Below the pieces are notes generated by a model. It had not been told where the DNA came from. It was given only the letters and a program-made list of their open reading frames with translations, and searched no databases. The translations under genes were made by a program, and so were the position numbers. 64,000 nt of DNA from CAJCJE01 sp963818685 (GTDB lineage Bacteria; Actinomycetota; Actinomycetes; Mycobacteriales; Pseudonocardiaceae): assembly GCA_963818685.1 (NCBI GenBank), contig CAWFTJ010000005.1, positions 248,001 to 312,000 of the forward strand. Reading direction: 5' to 3'. Of the stretch, positions 1 through 8,263 are shown piece after piece. Numbering within the stretch: position 1 is the stretch's first letter; each line of letters starts with the position of its first letter.

Positions 1-1293
1 CCGGTGCACGGGGGTGAACTTCGGCCGCTCCGGTTTGGTGGCCAGCATCTCCAGCGCGTACTCGACTTCGGGCACGCCCACCATCTGTAGGCCGCCCGCG
101 AAACGGAGCACGTCGGTCACGTCGAGGTACGGGGCGAAGGTGCCGGCGTCGATCCAGCCGGCGGCGAGACCGGCGAGCTGCGTGTCGAGGGGCGCCGGCG
201 CGCAACGGGAGAGCAGCACGACGGCCGCGGTGAGCTGGTGCCCCGCGTCGTAACCGGTCTCGCCCTGGCGGGAGAGCATCCGGCCGCGGACCGGCTCCAT
301 CATCGCGCCGCTGGCCACGAACGGGGCGTAGACCTTGGTCACGGTGTCGCAGAACTGCTGGCAGACATCGGGAGCGAGTTCGTAACTGGTGCCATTGGTG
401 ACGTAGATCAGGTTCGCGGCCGCGGTGAGCAGCACCAGCCCGTAGTGGCCGGGATAGGGCACGACACCGTGCTGGATGAACGAGCCGTCCGTGTGGTAGC
501 CGTCGCCGCTGGTCACCCAGTTGACCAGGCTGTTCGCGCCGTTGCCCGCGACGTCGGTCACGCACTGGATGCCGGTGGTGATCCGCGCGGTTTCGCCGAG
601 CAGCGCGCCGGTGACCACGGTGATCAGCGACTTGTCCGCCCGGTTCGCACCGGTCTCCAGGTTCGCCGGGTTGGAGGTCTGCACGTTCGGGTTGCCGACG
701 AACCGGGCGACCGGCGCGAGGAACCGCGCGATCTGCGCCTTGCTCAGTTGGTCGCCGAGGCTGACCACGATCTGCAACACCCAGTAGGGCACACCGATCT
801 CGTAGGAGTACCAGTTGCCGATCTCCGGCGTGTTCTCGTTGTACTCAAGGCGGTAGATGGTGTTCAGCGCGATGATGACGCGATCGGCGACACCGGGCTG
901 CTGGGACAGGGTGGAGCCGGGTGTCGCCCAGTCGACCGCGATGGTGCGCAGCCGGTAGTACATGGACGGGAAGTAGTCGCTGCCGGGGCCGGTCGGCAGG
1001 TCCGACCAGAGCTGGTCGGCTGCCACGTTCATGGAGTCGTTGTACCGCACCGCGACCACGTCGAGCGCGGCAAGCGCGGCATCGCGTCGCGGGGAGTGCT
1101 GACCGCTGCCGATCTGCAGCTCGCGATACGCGGCAACGATTTTCGCTGCATCGTCCGAGGGGGCCGAGTCCGCGGTGCCCGCGCTCGCCGGAGCGGTCGC
1201 GGCGGATGCCGTGGCAGCCCCGGCGAGCGGGAGCGTGGCGGCGGCGGTCGCGACCGCGCCGTACCGGAGTAACTCTCTGCGACTCAAGAACAT
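1..1293 (-). CDS. Polysaccharide lyase family 8 (hyaluronate/chondroitin/xanthan lyase type), C-terminus off the window
   Basis: The first 431 residues are present and the C-terminus lies beyond the left edge. The N-terminus is a Tat signal (SRREL at residues 4-8, then a hydrophobic Ala-rich stretch to about 37), so the enzyme is probably exported. PL8 hallmarks are visible: NWYSYEIGVP at about 160-169, Asn in TGANR near 217, His in GSFIQH at 275, Tyr in GHYG at 284 and RGR at 336-338, matching the Asn/His/Tyr/Arg catalytic set of this beta-eliminating family. Start ATG at 1293. It lies beside uronate catabolic genes on the same strand, with a 47-base gap to the aldehyde dehydrogenase, so it may supply uronic acids from a polysaccharide. 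Exact substrate cannot be told. Confidence 0.88.
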   Translation of the reverse strand, partial: MFLSRRELLRYGAVATAAATLPLAGAATASAATAPASAGTADSAPSDDAAKIVAAYRELQIGSGQHSPRRDAALAALDVVAVRYNDSMNVAADQLWSDLPTGPGSDYFPSMYYRLRTIAVDWATPGSTLSQQPGVADRVIIALNTIYRLEYNENTPEIGNWYSYEIGVPYWVLQIVVSLGDQLSKAQIARFLAPVARFVGNPNVQTSNPANLETGANRADKSLITVVTGALLGETARITTGIQCVTDVAGNGANSLVNWVTSGDGYHTDGSFIQHGVVPYPGHYGLVLLTAAANLIYVTNGTSYELAPDVCQQFCDTVTKVYAPFVASGAMMEPVRGRMLSRQGETGYDAGHQLTAAVVLLSRCAPAPLDTQLAGLAAGWIDAGTFAPYLDVTDVLRFAGGLQMVGVPEVEYALEMLATKPERPKFTPVHR

Positions 1294-1340
1294 CGTTGTC
1301 TCCTGTCCGTGTGCCGCAACGGAGTTCAGCCCAGGCGCGT

Positions 1341-2837
1341 TCAGGGCAGGCGCAGCTGTCCGTCGATCCGCTGGGGCACCTTCCATGGGTTGTCATCACG
1401 CAACGCCGGTGGCAAGAAGGTGTTCGGGAAGCCCTGCCAGGCCACCGGGCGCAGGAATCGGGTGATCGCGGCGGCGCCCACCGAGGTTGTGCCTGGCGTG
1501 GTCGTCGCGGGGTAGGGGCCGCCGTGCTGTTGTGCCCAGCTGACCGTGACGCCGGTTGGCCATTCGTTCCACAGGATGCGGCCGGCGAGCCTGCCCAGGA
1601 TCGGCAACAGCATGTTGACCAGGTCCGCTTCTTCCTCCTGACCATGAGGATCTTCCTGACCCTGGATGGTCGCCGTGAGGCTCGGTTCGAGCCCGTCCAG
1701 CAGGTCGAGCAGTTCGCCGAGGTCGGCGTAGGTGATCACCAGCGAGGACGGGCCGAAGCACTCCTCGCGCAGCGCGTCGAGGTTGGCGGCGAAGTCCTTG
1801 CCACTCACCAGGAGCAACGTCGGGTGCGGCGCGGCTTTGTCACCTGTGTCGTCACCGACCAGCACCTGGACGCCCGCCTCGGATTCCAGTGTGGACAGTC
1901 GGTTGGCGAAGCCGTCGGCGATGTGCTCGTTGAGCAGCGGCTGTGGCTTGGTCGCGCCGACCGCCTCGGCGAACGCGTCGGTCAGGCCGTGGCCATCTGG
2001 CAGGAACAGCAGTCCCGGCTTGGTGCAGAACTGGCCCGCGCCAAGGGTGAACGAGCCGACGTAACCCTTGACCACGTCCGCGCCGCGCTCGCGCACCGCG
2101 CCCGGCGTGACCACCACCGGGTTGACGCTGCCGAGTTCGCCGTAGAACGGGATCGGGGTGGGACGCGAGTTGGCGATGTCGAACAACGCGCGCCCGCCAG
2201 GCACCGAGCCGGTGAACGAGGCAGCCGCGATCCTCGGGTCGCGCAGCGCGGTCACGCCGACGTCGACACCGTGGATGACCGCGAACGTGCCGTAGGGCGC
2301 ACCGGCGTCGGCCAGCGCCTGGCGCACGATGTCGCCGGTCAGCGCGGACAGGCGCGGGTGGCCCGGGTGCGCCTTGAGGATGACCGGACAGCCGGCGGCC
2401 AGCGCGGACGCGGTGTCTCCGCCGGCAACGCTGAACGCGAACGGAAAGTTGCTTGCCGCGAACACCAGCACCGGGCCGAATGGCACATGGTGTCGCCGGA
2501 TGTCCGGGCGCGGGCCCATCGGCCAGTCCGCGTCCGCGTGGTCGATGGTGGCGCCGAGATGCGCACCCTCACGCAGCAGGTTGCCGAAGAAGCGCAGCTG
2601 GAACGTGGTGCGCAGCAGCTCGCCCGCCAGTCGCGGGCGAGCGGGGAGGTGGGTCTCCTCCTCGGCCAGTGGCAGCAGTGATTCGGCCTCGGCATCGAGG
2701 GCGTTGGCTGCGGCGTCCAGCCACTCCGCGATCTCGGCTGGGGTGCGGGCGACAAGAATCGAGGCTGCGGTGGCGGCTGCGGCGATGATCTCTTCGAGCT
2801 GCGCGTCGGTGGTGTCTGCGACGGCAGGGGTTGTCAT
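1341..2837 (-). CDS. Aldehyde dehydrogenase, 2,5-dioxovalerate (alpha-ketoglutarate semialdehyde) type
   Basis: A full-length 498-residue NAD(P)-dependent aldehyde dehydrogenase. The general-base Glu lies in GELGSVNP and the catalytic Cys in GAGQFCTKPG, and the cofactor-binding segments FAASNFPFAFS and SFTGSVPGG are intact. Sequence style matches the branch that oxidises alpha-ketoglutarate semialdehyde to 2-oxoglutarate. This is the expected last step after the two dehydratases encoded upstream on the same strand. The ATG overlaps the stop of the preceding gene by 4 bases (ATGA), indicating translational coupling. Substrate assignment rests on family and operon context. Confidence 0.9.
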   Translation of the reverse strand: MTTPAVADTTDAQLEEIIAAAATAASILVARTPAEIAEWLDAAANALDAEAESLLPLAEEETHLPARPRLAGELLRTTFQLRFFGNLLREGAHLGATIDHADADWPMGPRPDIRRHHVPFGPVLVFAASNFPFAFSVAGGDTASALAAGCPVILKAHPGHPRLSALTGDIVRQALADAGAPYGTFAVIHGVDVGVTALRDPRIAAASFTGSVPGGRALFDIANSRPTPIPFYGELGSVNPVVVTPGAVRERGADVVKGYVGSFTLGAGQFCTKPGLLFLPDGHGLTDAFAEAVGATKPQPLLNEHIADGFANRLSTLESEAGVQVLVGDDTGDKAAPHPTLLLVSGKDFAANLDALREECFGPSSLVITYADLGELLDLLDGLEPSLTATIQGQEDPHGQEEEADLVNMLLPILGRLAGRILWNEWPTGVTVSWAQQHGGPYPATTTPGTTSVGAAAITRFLRPVAWQGFPNTFLPPALRDDNPWKVPQRIDGQLRLP

Positions 2838-4123
2838 GCGAAGCTCCCAAAAGTCGACTTTGTGGACGGGATCGAGTCGATCACATGGCCGTTCGCGACC
2901 CAGGGCAGGGCGTCGGTGAGAAGGCCATCAAATGGATACCCTGGCGCACACGGCGGGGTGTGTGCCGCGGTGACCGCGTCTCGAAGGTAGGGCAGCCGGG
3001 CGGGTCCGGCGAGACCGAGGTGATAGAGGTGCAGCTCGCCGGCGCCGGCCGCGTGCAGGTCGCGCACATAGCCTTCGACGCCTGTAACGGGTATCGGTGC
3101 GACAGCCGTTACATACGAACCGACATCAATACTGTCCGGCAGGGCGGCTCGGGTCGACCGGACCGCGTCGAGCGCGGCCGGTCCGACCTGCCAGCCCGGC
3201 AGCACGACCGCGTCGACGTCACCGGCCGTCGCCGGAGTGAGGCCGGGCAGCGCACCGGTGGCCCACGGGTCCGCGCTGGCGTGCAGCACGACCCGGCCCG
3301 CCGAACCGACCTCGGCCAGCACGGCGGCCCGCAACGCGTCGGTGTGCTGCTGGCGCGTGCTCAGCAGCGTGGCGCCGACCTCCTCGGGCAGGCCGTCGGC
3401 GGTCGCGCCGAGGTCGCCGATGGCCATGATCGCCCTGACCCGCTCGCGCAGCAGCTCGGTGATCCGGTCCGGGTCGAGCCCGGCCCGTTGCCAGGCCGAC
3501 GTGCACGCCGAACAGCAGCAGATCGACAGCAGCCGGGCGACCGCTGGTGCCCAGACCGCGTCGGTCTTCTCGTGCATGTGCTGGTGAACGGCGCCCATCT
3601 GGCCGCAGGATTCCAGGATCACCGTGTCCGGCCGCAGGTCGCGCACTGCCTCGGCGGCCAGCGTCGCCGCGTACTCACGCACGTCATCGTGTGCGGGGCA
3701 CAGCGCCCAGCCGTAGTTCTCGCCGAAGCAGTTGCGCACGGTGCGGTCCGGGTTAGCAAGGCCGAGCGCGGAGTTGTGGGTGAGCACCACCCACAGTGCC
3801 GTGCGCAGCCCCGCGTCACGCACGACCGACACCGCGTCGGCAACCTTGTCCCGCTTGTCCTGCTCGTCCTGTGACTGGTCGACCCACGGACCGGGCGCGG
3901 GACGCAGGGCACTGCCGCTCCAGACCTCGTCCCGAACCGGTCGGTAGAGGCCGGCCCGCTCCGCGACCATCGCGGTGCGATCGGTCAGGAACGGCGTCGC
4001 CGCTCTTGTCGAGTGGTAGGAGGCGGCGATGGCCACCTCGTCGACGCCGATCTCGCTGGCGCGGTCCGCGAACCCCGGATCGTCGACGACGTCCCAGGGA
4101 TAGCAGTAACCGGTCACCCACAT
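2834..4123 (-). CDS. Unrecognised conserved protein in uronate operon
   Basis: A 429-residue soluble protein with no signal peptide and no membrane segment. I do not recognise a named family. It starts MWVTGYCYPWDVVDDP and has alternating beta/alpha-like stretches (for example residues around TALWVVLTHNSA, PDTVILESCGQ and AGELHLYHLGLAGP) suggestive of a TIM barrel of glycoside-hydrolase or sugar-phosphate type. A Cys-rich patch (ICCCSAC) lies near the middle. It sits between glucarate dehydratase (3 bases away) and the aldehyde dehydrogenase (4-base overlap), so it is co-translated with the aldarate pathway and probably acts on a related sugar, possibly upstream glycoside release. Function unknown. 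Confidence 0.75.
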   Translation of the reverse strand: MWVTGYCYPWDVVDDPGFADRASEIGVDEVAIAASYHSTRAATPFLTDRTAMVAERAGLYRPVRDEVWSGSALRPAPGPWVDQSQDEQDKRDKVADAVSVVRDAGLRTALWVVLTHNSALGLANPDRTVRNCFGENYGWALCPAHDDVREYAATLAAEAVRDLRPDTVILESCGQMGAVHQHMHEKTDAVWAPAVARLLSICCCSACTSAWQRAGLDPDRITELLRERVRAIMAIGDLGATADGLPEEVGATLLSTRQQHTDALRAAVLAEVGSAGRVVLHASADPWATGALPGLTPATAGDVDAVVLPGWQVGPAALDAVRSTRAALPDSIDVGSYVTAVAPIPVTGVEGYVRDLHAAGAGELHLYHLGLAGPARLPYLRDAVTAAHTPPCAPGYPFDGLLTDALPWVANGHVIDSIPSTKSTFGSFA

Positions 4124-4126
4124 GGT

Positions 4127-5383
4127 TCACCACCTGGCGATGTTTGGCTTGAAATCCGGCTCGTAGCGGCGCATGTAGGTCGGGTCGTCGCGCACGGTCT
4201 GGCCGCACCTGACGAAGTTCTCGTGCGCGCGGGCCAACGCGTCGGTGTCCAGTTCCACGCCGAGACCGGGCGCGCGCGGCACGGCGATCGCGCCATCGAC
4301 GAAGTCCAGGGCCCCTGGCACGATCACGTCCTCGGTCTTCCACGGCCAGTGCGTGTCGCAGGCATAGGTCAGGTGCGGGGTCGCGGCCGCGACGTGCACC
4401 ATGGCCGCCAGGCTGATGCCGAGGTGCGAGTTGGAGTGCATGGACAGGCCGATGCCGAAGGTCTCGCACAGCACGGACAGCGCCTGGGTCTGCCGCAGCC
4501 CGCCCCAGTAGTGGTGGTCGGAAAGCACGATGCCGACCGAGCCGTGCTCGATCGCGGAGGGCAGGTCGGCGAAGCGGACCACGCACATGTTGGTGGCCAG
4601 CGGCATGCTCGCGTGCTTGGCCACCTCGCCCATGCCCTCGATACCGGGCGTCGGGTCCTCCAGGTACTCCAGCACGCCGTCGAGTTCCTCGGCGACCCGG
4701 ATGGAGGTCGGTACGGTCCACGCGGCGTTCGGGTCGATCCGCAGCGGATGGCCGGGGAACGCCTCTGCCAGCGCGTGCATGGCCGCGATCTCCTGATCCG
4801 GCTCGAAAACGCCACCCTTGAGCTTGATCGAGCGGAAGCCGTACCTGTCGATCATCGCGCGCGCTTCGTCCACAACGGACTCTGGCGTGCGCACGTCGCC
4901 CCATTCGTCCCTACGCCCGTTCTGGTGTTCCGCGAACTTGTAGAACAGGTAGGCGGAGAAGTCGACCTTGTCCCGTGCCGCGCCGCCGAGCAGGTCGACG
5001 ACGGGCAGGCCGAGCGCCTTGCCCTGCGCGTCCAGCGCGGCCACCTCGAACATCGAGTACACCGTGGCCAGCGTCTTGTCGCCGGAGAAAGCGCCGGTCA
5101 GGCCGTGCTGGTCGGTGAAAACCGTGCCGCCGACCGCGCCGGCCACCGCAGCACGCAGGCCGGGCAGGTCGAACACGTCCACGCCGGCCAGGTTCTCGGC
5201 GACCTTGCGCGCCAGGTCCAGGAACGGCGCGTCGCCGTAGGACTCGCCGAGTCCGACCACGCCGTCCTCACAGCGCAACTGGAGGATGCCGCGCAGCGCG
5301 AACGGCTCGTGCACGCCCATCGCGTTGAGCAGCGGCGCGTCCGCGAAGGCGACCGGGGTGATGGTCGCGCCGAGGATCTTCAT
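4127..5383 (-). CDS. gudD: Glucarate dehydratase (enolase superfamily)
   Basis: A 418-residue enolase-superfamily enzyme predicted to dehydrate D-glucarate (and possibly idarate or galactarate) to 5-dehydro-4-deoxyglucarate in the cytosol. The KxK base motif is in SIKLKGGV, metal ligands are at DPNAAW and EDPTPG, and the C-terminal HSNSHLGISLAA matches the His-containing barrel strand of glucarate dehydratases. N-terminal capping domain is complete. The ATG overlaps the stop of the following upstream gene (4-base ATGA overlap), placing it in one operon with 5-dehydro-4-deoxyglucarate dehydratase. Substrate stereochemistry is not decidable from sequence alone. Confidence 0.9.
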   Translation of the reverse strand: MKILGATITPVAFADAPLLNAMGVHEPFALRGILQLRCEDGVVGLGESYGDAPFLDLARKVAENLAGVDVFDLPGLRAAVAGAVGGTVFTDQHGLTGAFSGDKTLATVYSMFEVAALDAQGKALGLPVVDLLGGAARDKVDFSAYLFYKFAEHQNGRRDEWGDVRTPESVVDEARAMIDRYGFRSIKLKGGVFEPDQEIAAMHALAEAFPGHPLRIDPNAAWTVPTSIRVAEELDGVLEYLEDPTPGIEGMGEVAKHASMPLATNMCVVRFADLPSAIEHGSVGIVLSDHHYWGGLRQTQALSVLCETFGIGLSMHSNSHLGISLAAMVHVAAATPHLTYACDTHWPWKTEDVIVPGALDFVDGAIAVPRAPGLGVELDTDALARAHENFVRCGQTVRDDPTYMRRYEPDFKPNIARW

Positions 5384-6348
5384 CGCTCACCGCCTCGCTT
5401 TTCTTGGCTAGCAAGGGTCTTGAGACCGACCTCGATGATCTGCTCCAGGCGGGCGACCTGTTCGGGGGTCGGGTCCCGCAACGGCGGGCGCACGCTGCCG
5501 ACCTTCTCGCCGCGCAGCCGCGCACCGGCCTTGACCAGCGACACCGCGAAGCCGGGCGTCTCGTCGCGGAGCGCGACCAGCGGCAGGTAGAAGCCGCGCA
5601 GCAGCACGTCGACCAGTGCGTGGTCGCCGGAGTTGAGCGCGCGGTGGAAGGCGTGCGCGATGGTGGGCGCGAAGCAGTGCACGGCAGAGGAATAGGTGAG
5701 CACGCCGATCGACTGGTAGGCCCGCGCCGACACCTCCGCCGTCGGCAGGCCGTTGAGGAACTGGAAGTCATCGGCGCGCTCGTGGCCGCTGCCGCGCACC
5801 GCGCTGACGATGCGGGTCATCAGGTCGATGTCGCCGAAGCCGTCCTTGAGGCCGACCACGTTCGGCTCGTCGAGCAGGGCGAGGGTGGTCGTCGGGGTGA
5901 ACACGCCGGGAGAGCGGTGGTAGACGATGGTCGGCACGCCGCTGCCGGCCAGCACGTAACGGACGTGGTCAAGCAGGCCGGCAGGCGGGCCGGTGACCAG
6001 GTACGGCGGGAGCAGCAGCACGCCGTCCGCGCCTTCCTCCTCGGCCAGCCGCACGCCCGCCCTTGCCACTTCCGGGCCGCCACCGGCGCCGACCCAGACC
6101 GGGACCCGGCCGGCGGTCACCTCGGTCGCGACGCGCAGCACGCCGCGCACCTCCTCAGGAGACAGCGCGCTGAACTCACCGGTCCCACAGGCCACGAACA
6201 ACGCGCCGGCACCTGCCGCGAGGTGGCGCTCCACCTGCTCGCCGAACACGTCGAGATTGATCTCAAGGGTGTCGGTGAACGGGGTGAGCGGAAAGGCCAG
6301 CAGGCCCGACAGGGCAGTCCCTGGATGGCCAGGGGGATGTTGTGTCAT
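5380..6348 (-). CDS. kdgD: 5-dehydro-4-deoxyglucarate dehydratase (DapA/DHDPS superfamily)
   Basis: A 322-residue class I lyase-type barrel that converts 5-dehydro-4-deoxyglucarate to alpha-ketoglutarate semialdehyde with loss of water and CO2. The Schiff-base Lys is in VVGLKDGFGD, and the DHDPS-family Tyr is in PTIVYHRSP. Length is normal for the family. I prefer the ATG at 6348 (MTQHPPG) over the GTG five codons upstream because conserved homology begins with LSGLLAFPLTPF. It is the promoter-proximal gene of the minus-strand operon, divergent from the IclR regulator at 6545, and is followed by gudD with a 4-base overlap. Confidence 0.9.
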   Translation of the reverse strand: MTQHPPGHPGTALSGLLAFPLTPFTDTLEINLDVFGEQVERHLAAGAGALFVACGTGEFSALSPEEVRGVLRVATEVTAGRVPVWVGAGGGPEVARAGVRLAEEEGADGVLLLPPYLVTGPPAGLLDHVRYVLAGSGVPTIVYHRSPGVFTPTTTLALLDEPNVVGLKDGFGDIDLMTRIVSAVRGSGHERADDFQFLNGLPTAEVSARAYQSIGVLTYSSAVHCFAPTIAHAFHRALNSGDHALVDVLLRGFYLPLVALRDETPGFAVSLVKAGARLRGEKVGSVRPPLRDPTPEQVARLEQIIEVGLKTLASQEKRGGER

Positions 6349-6403
6349 CGCACGCTCTCTCACGGAAGGATCGGTGTCGGCGGTCCCTCGAATCCTAACG
6401 AAT

Positions 6404-6419
6404 GTTCACATACATGAAC
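6404..6419. promoter_or_regulatory. Palindrome GTTCA-N6-TGAAC, candidate IclR operator
   Basis: A perfect 5-6-5 inverted repeat, GTTCACATACATGAAC, lies 56 bases upstream of the kdgD start and 126 bases upstream of the IclR gene, in the divergent promoter region. IclR-family regulators commonly bind short dyads in such positions. The role is inferred. Confidence 0.5.
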
Positions 6420-6472
6420 GACATCATGTGATTGAATTGTCTTCAGGTAGAAGAAACCTGTTCGAGAAGTTA

Positions 6473-6488
6473 GTGTGGTCCAACACAC
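6473..6488. promoter_or_regulatory. Second 5-6-5 palindrome (GTGTG-N6-CACAC)
   Basis: GTGTGGTCCAACACAC has the same arm and spacer lengths as the dyad at 6404-6419 but different arms. It lies 57 bases before the IclR ATG and could be an autoregulatory site or part of the regulator's promoter. A weaker CAGGT-N7-ACCTG dyad lies between them at 6444-6460. Confidence 0.35.
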
Positions 6489-6544
6489 CTGTCAACGCCT
6501 GCCAGGATGAGCATGTACTGGCGCGACTTGTCGGAGGAACGGAT

Positions 6545-7396
6545 ATGGCCCGGCGGGCAGCGGCAAGTGGCGCATCGGTGAGCGCGATCCACGACGAAAC
6601 GACCCAGCCGGATGTTGAACGAGGCGGTGACGAGGCTGCCGCGCCGGTCAAGTCCGCGCAGCGCACCATCGACCTGCTGGAGACCTTCGCGGCCAACCAC
6701 GCCTGGACCTCGCTGGCCGAGCTGCACGCACGCACCGGCTTCCCCCGCTCCAGCCTGCACGGCCTGCTCCGCACGCTGCGCGACGCCGGCTGGATCGAGG
6801 CCGACCGCGCCGGCACCAAGTTCCGGCTTGGCATCCGCGCGCTCACCTGCGCCACCGCCTACCTCGACCGCGACCCGGCCATGCCCTACGCGACCGAGGC
6901 GCTGGAGCGGGTCCGCGAGCAGACCGGCTACACGGCGCACTACGCGCGGCGCGACGGCGCCCAGGTCGTCTACCTGGAGACCCGCGAGTCGCGGCACTCC
7001 ATCCACCTGGTCTCCCGGGTCGGCCGCACCCTGCCCGCGTACGCGACCTCGCTTGGCAAGGCACTGCTCGCCGAGCTGACCGACGAGGAGATCACCGACC
7101 TGCTCGACCCGGAACTGCCCGCGCTGACCGAGCACACCATCACCGACCGGGAGGCGCTGCGCGGCACGCTGGCCGACATCCGGGAGCGCGGCTACGCGGT
7201 CGAACACGAGGAAGGCACCCCGGGCATCGGGTGTGTCGCCGCGGTCGTGCCGTACCGGATCCCGGCGACCGACGCGCTGAGCTGCTCCATGCCCGCGGCC
7301 GACCTGACCAAGTCCGAGACGAGGCGCATCGGCGAACTGCTCCGCGACGTCACAACGGACCTCGCCGGCCGGTTGCGCCGGGCCGGCATTCGCTAA
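6545..7396 (+). CDS. IclR family transcriptional regulator
   Basis: A 283-residue IclR regulator with an N-terminal winged helix (about residues 40-100, containing SLAELHARTGFPRSSLHGLLRTL) and a C-terminal effector domain (LPAYATSLGKALLAEL and the terminal CSMPAADLTKSE region). Start ATG 6545 is preceded by GGAGG at a good distance. It is divergent from the aldarate operon and 29 bases ahead of uronate dehydrogenase, so it probably senses a uronate/aldarate intermediate and controls both transcripts. Confidence 0.92.
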   Translation: MARRAAASGASVSAIHDETTQPDVERGGDEAAAPVKSAQRTIDLLETFAANHAWTSLAELHARTGFPRSSLHGLLRTLRDAGWIEADRAGTKFRLGIRALTCATAYLDRDPAMPYATEALERVREQTGYTAHYARRDGAQVVYLETRESRHSIHLVSRVGRTLPAYATSLGKALLAELTDEEITDLLDPELPALTEHTITDREALRGTLADIRERGYAVEHEEGTPGIGCVAAVVPYRIPATDALSCSMPAADLTKSETRRIGELLRDVTTDLAGRLRRAGIR

Positions 7397-7425
7397 ACCC
7401 TCACCGCGAACAGGAGTTCAACTCG

Positions 7426-8247
7426 ATGGCCGATCACCGCGTTCTGATCACCGGCGCCGCCGGCATCGTCGGCACCCTGATGCGACCGAGGCTGGCCAGG
7501 GCGGGTCGGGTGTTGCGCCTGCTCGACCTCGCCCCGGTCGAGCAGGCGGCCGAGGGCGAGCAGGTGGAGATCATGACCGGCTCGGTGACCGACCCCGAGA
7601 CCATGCGCGCGGCCTCTCGCGACGTGGACGCGATCCTGCACCTTGGCGGGCTGAGCAGGGAGGCGTCCTGGGACGAGATCGTCGAGGTCAACATCAACGG
7701 CACGCACACCGTGCTGGAGGCGGCGCGGGCCGAGGGCGTGCCCAGGGTGATCCTGGCCTCCAGCAACCACGCGGTCGGCTTCCGCACCAATGCCGAGGCC
7801 GGCTCCGACGGCGTCGCGGCAGACACGACGGCCCGACCGGACACCTACTACGGGTTCAGCAAGGCGGCGCTGGAGGCGTTGGGCAGCCTCTACCACGAGC
7901 GGTTCGGCATGGACGTGCTCTGCGTGCGGATCGGCTCCTGCTTCCCCAAGCCGCCCGGCGTGCGCGGCCTGACCACCTGGCTGTCCCCTGACGACGGCGG
8001 TCGGCTGTTCGAGGCATGCCTGACCGCGCCCAACCCCGGCTACCGGGTGATCTGGGGCGTCTCGAACAACACCCGCCGGGTCTACTCGCTGCGCGAGGCC
8101 GAGGAGCTCGGCTACGTGTCCAAGGACAACGCCGAGGTCTTCGCGGAGGAACTGCTCGCGGGCCAGCCGGACACCGGTGTGCACCCGAACGACTACCTCG
8201 GCGGCCCGTTCACCACCACCGAACTGGGCAAACCCAACCCGATGTGA
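7426..8247 (+). CDS. udh: Uronate dehydrogenase (NAD-dependent, SDR fold)
   Basis: A 273-residue short-chain dehydrogenase/epimerase-fold enzyme predicted to oxidise D-glucuronate or D-galacturonate to the aldarolactone. The Rossmann motif is GAAGIVG at residues 9-15, the catalytic Tyr-Lys pair is YYGFSK with the Ser supplied by LASSNHAVGF, and GSCFPKPPGVRGL... is typical of bacterial uronate dehydrogenases. The ATG follows AGGAG by about 8 bases. It is downstream of the IclR gene and supplies the substrate for gudD, completing the oxidative uronate pathway in one locus. Confidence 0.9.
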   Translation: MADHRVLITGAAGIVGTLMRPRLARAGRVLRLLDLAPVEQAAEGEQVEIMTGSVTDPETMRAASRDVDAILHLGGLSREASWDEIVEVNINGTHTVLEAARAEGVPRVILASSNHAVGFRTNAEAGSDGVAADTTARPDTYYGFSKAALEALGSLYHERFGMDVLCVRIGSCFPKPPGVRGLTTWLSPDDGGRLFEACLTAPNPGYRVIWGVSNNTRRVYSLREAEELGYVSKDNAEVFAEELLAGQPDTGVHPNDYLGGPFTTTELGKPNPM

Positions 8248-8263
8248 TCGGCAGGGGTCCGGG

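Noticed and set aside
238..1272. Long plus-strand open frame opposite the polysaccharide lyase
   Set aside because: It is Arg/Gly/Val-rich antisense of a high-GC gene; the minus strand has a Tat signal and PL8 motifs.
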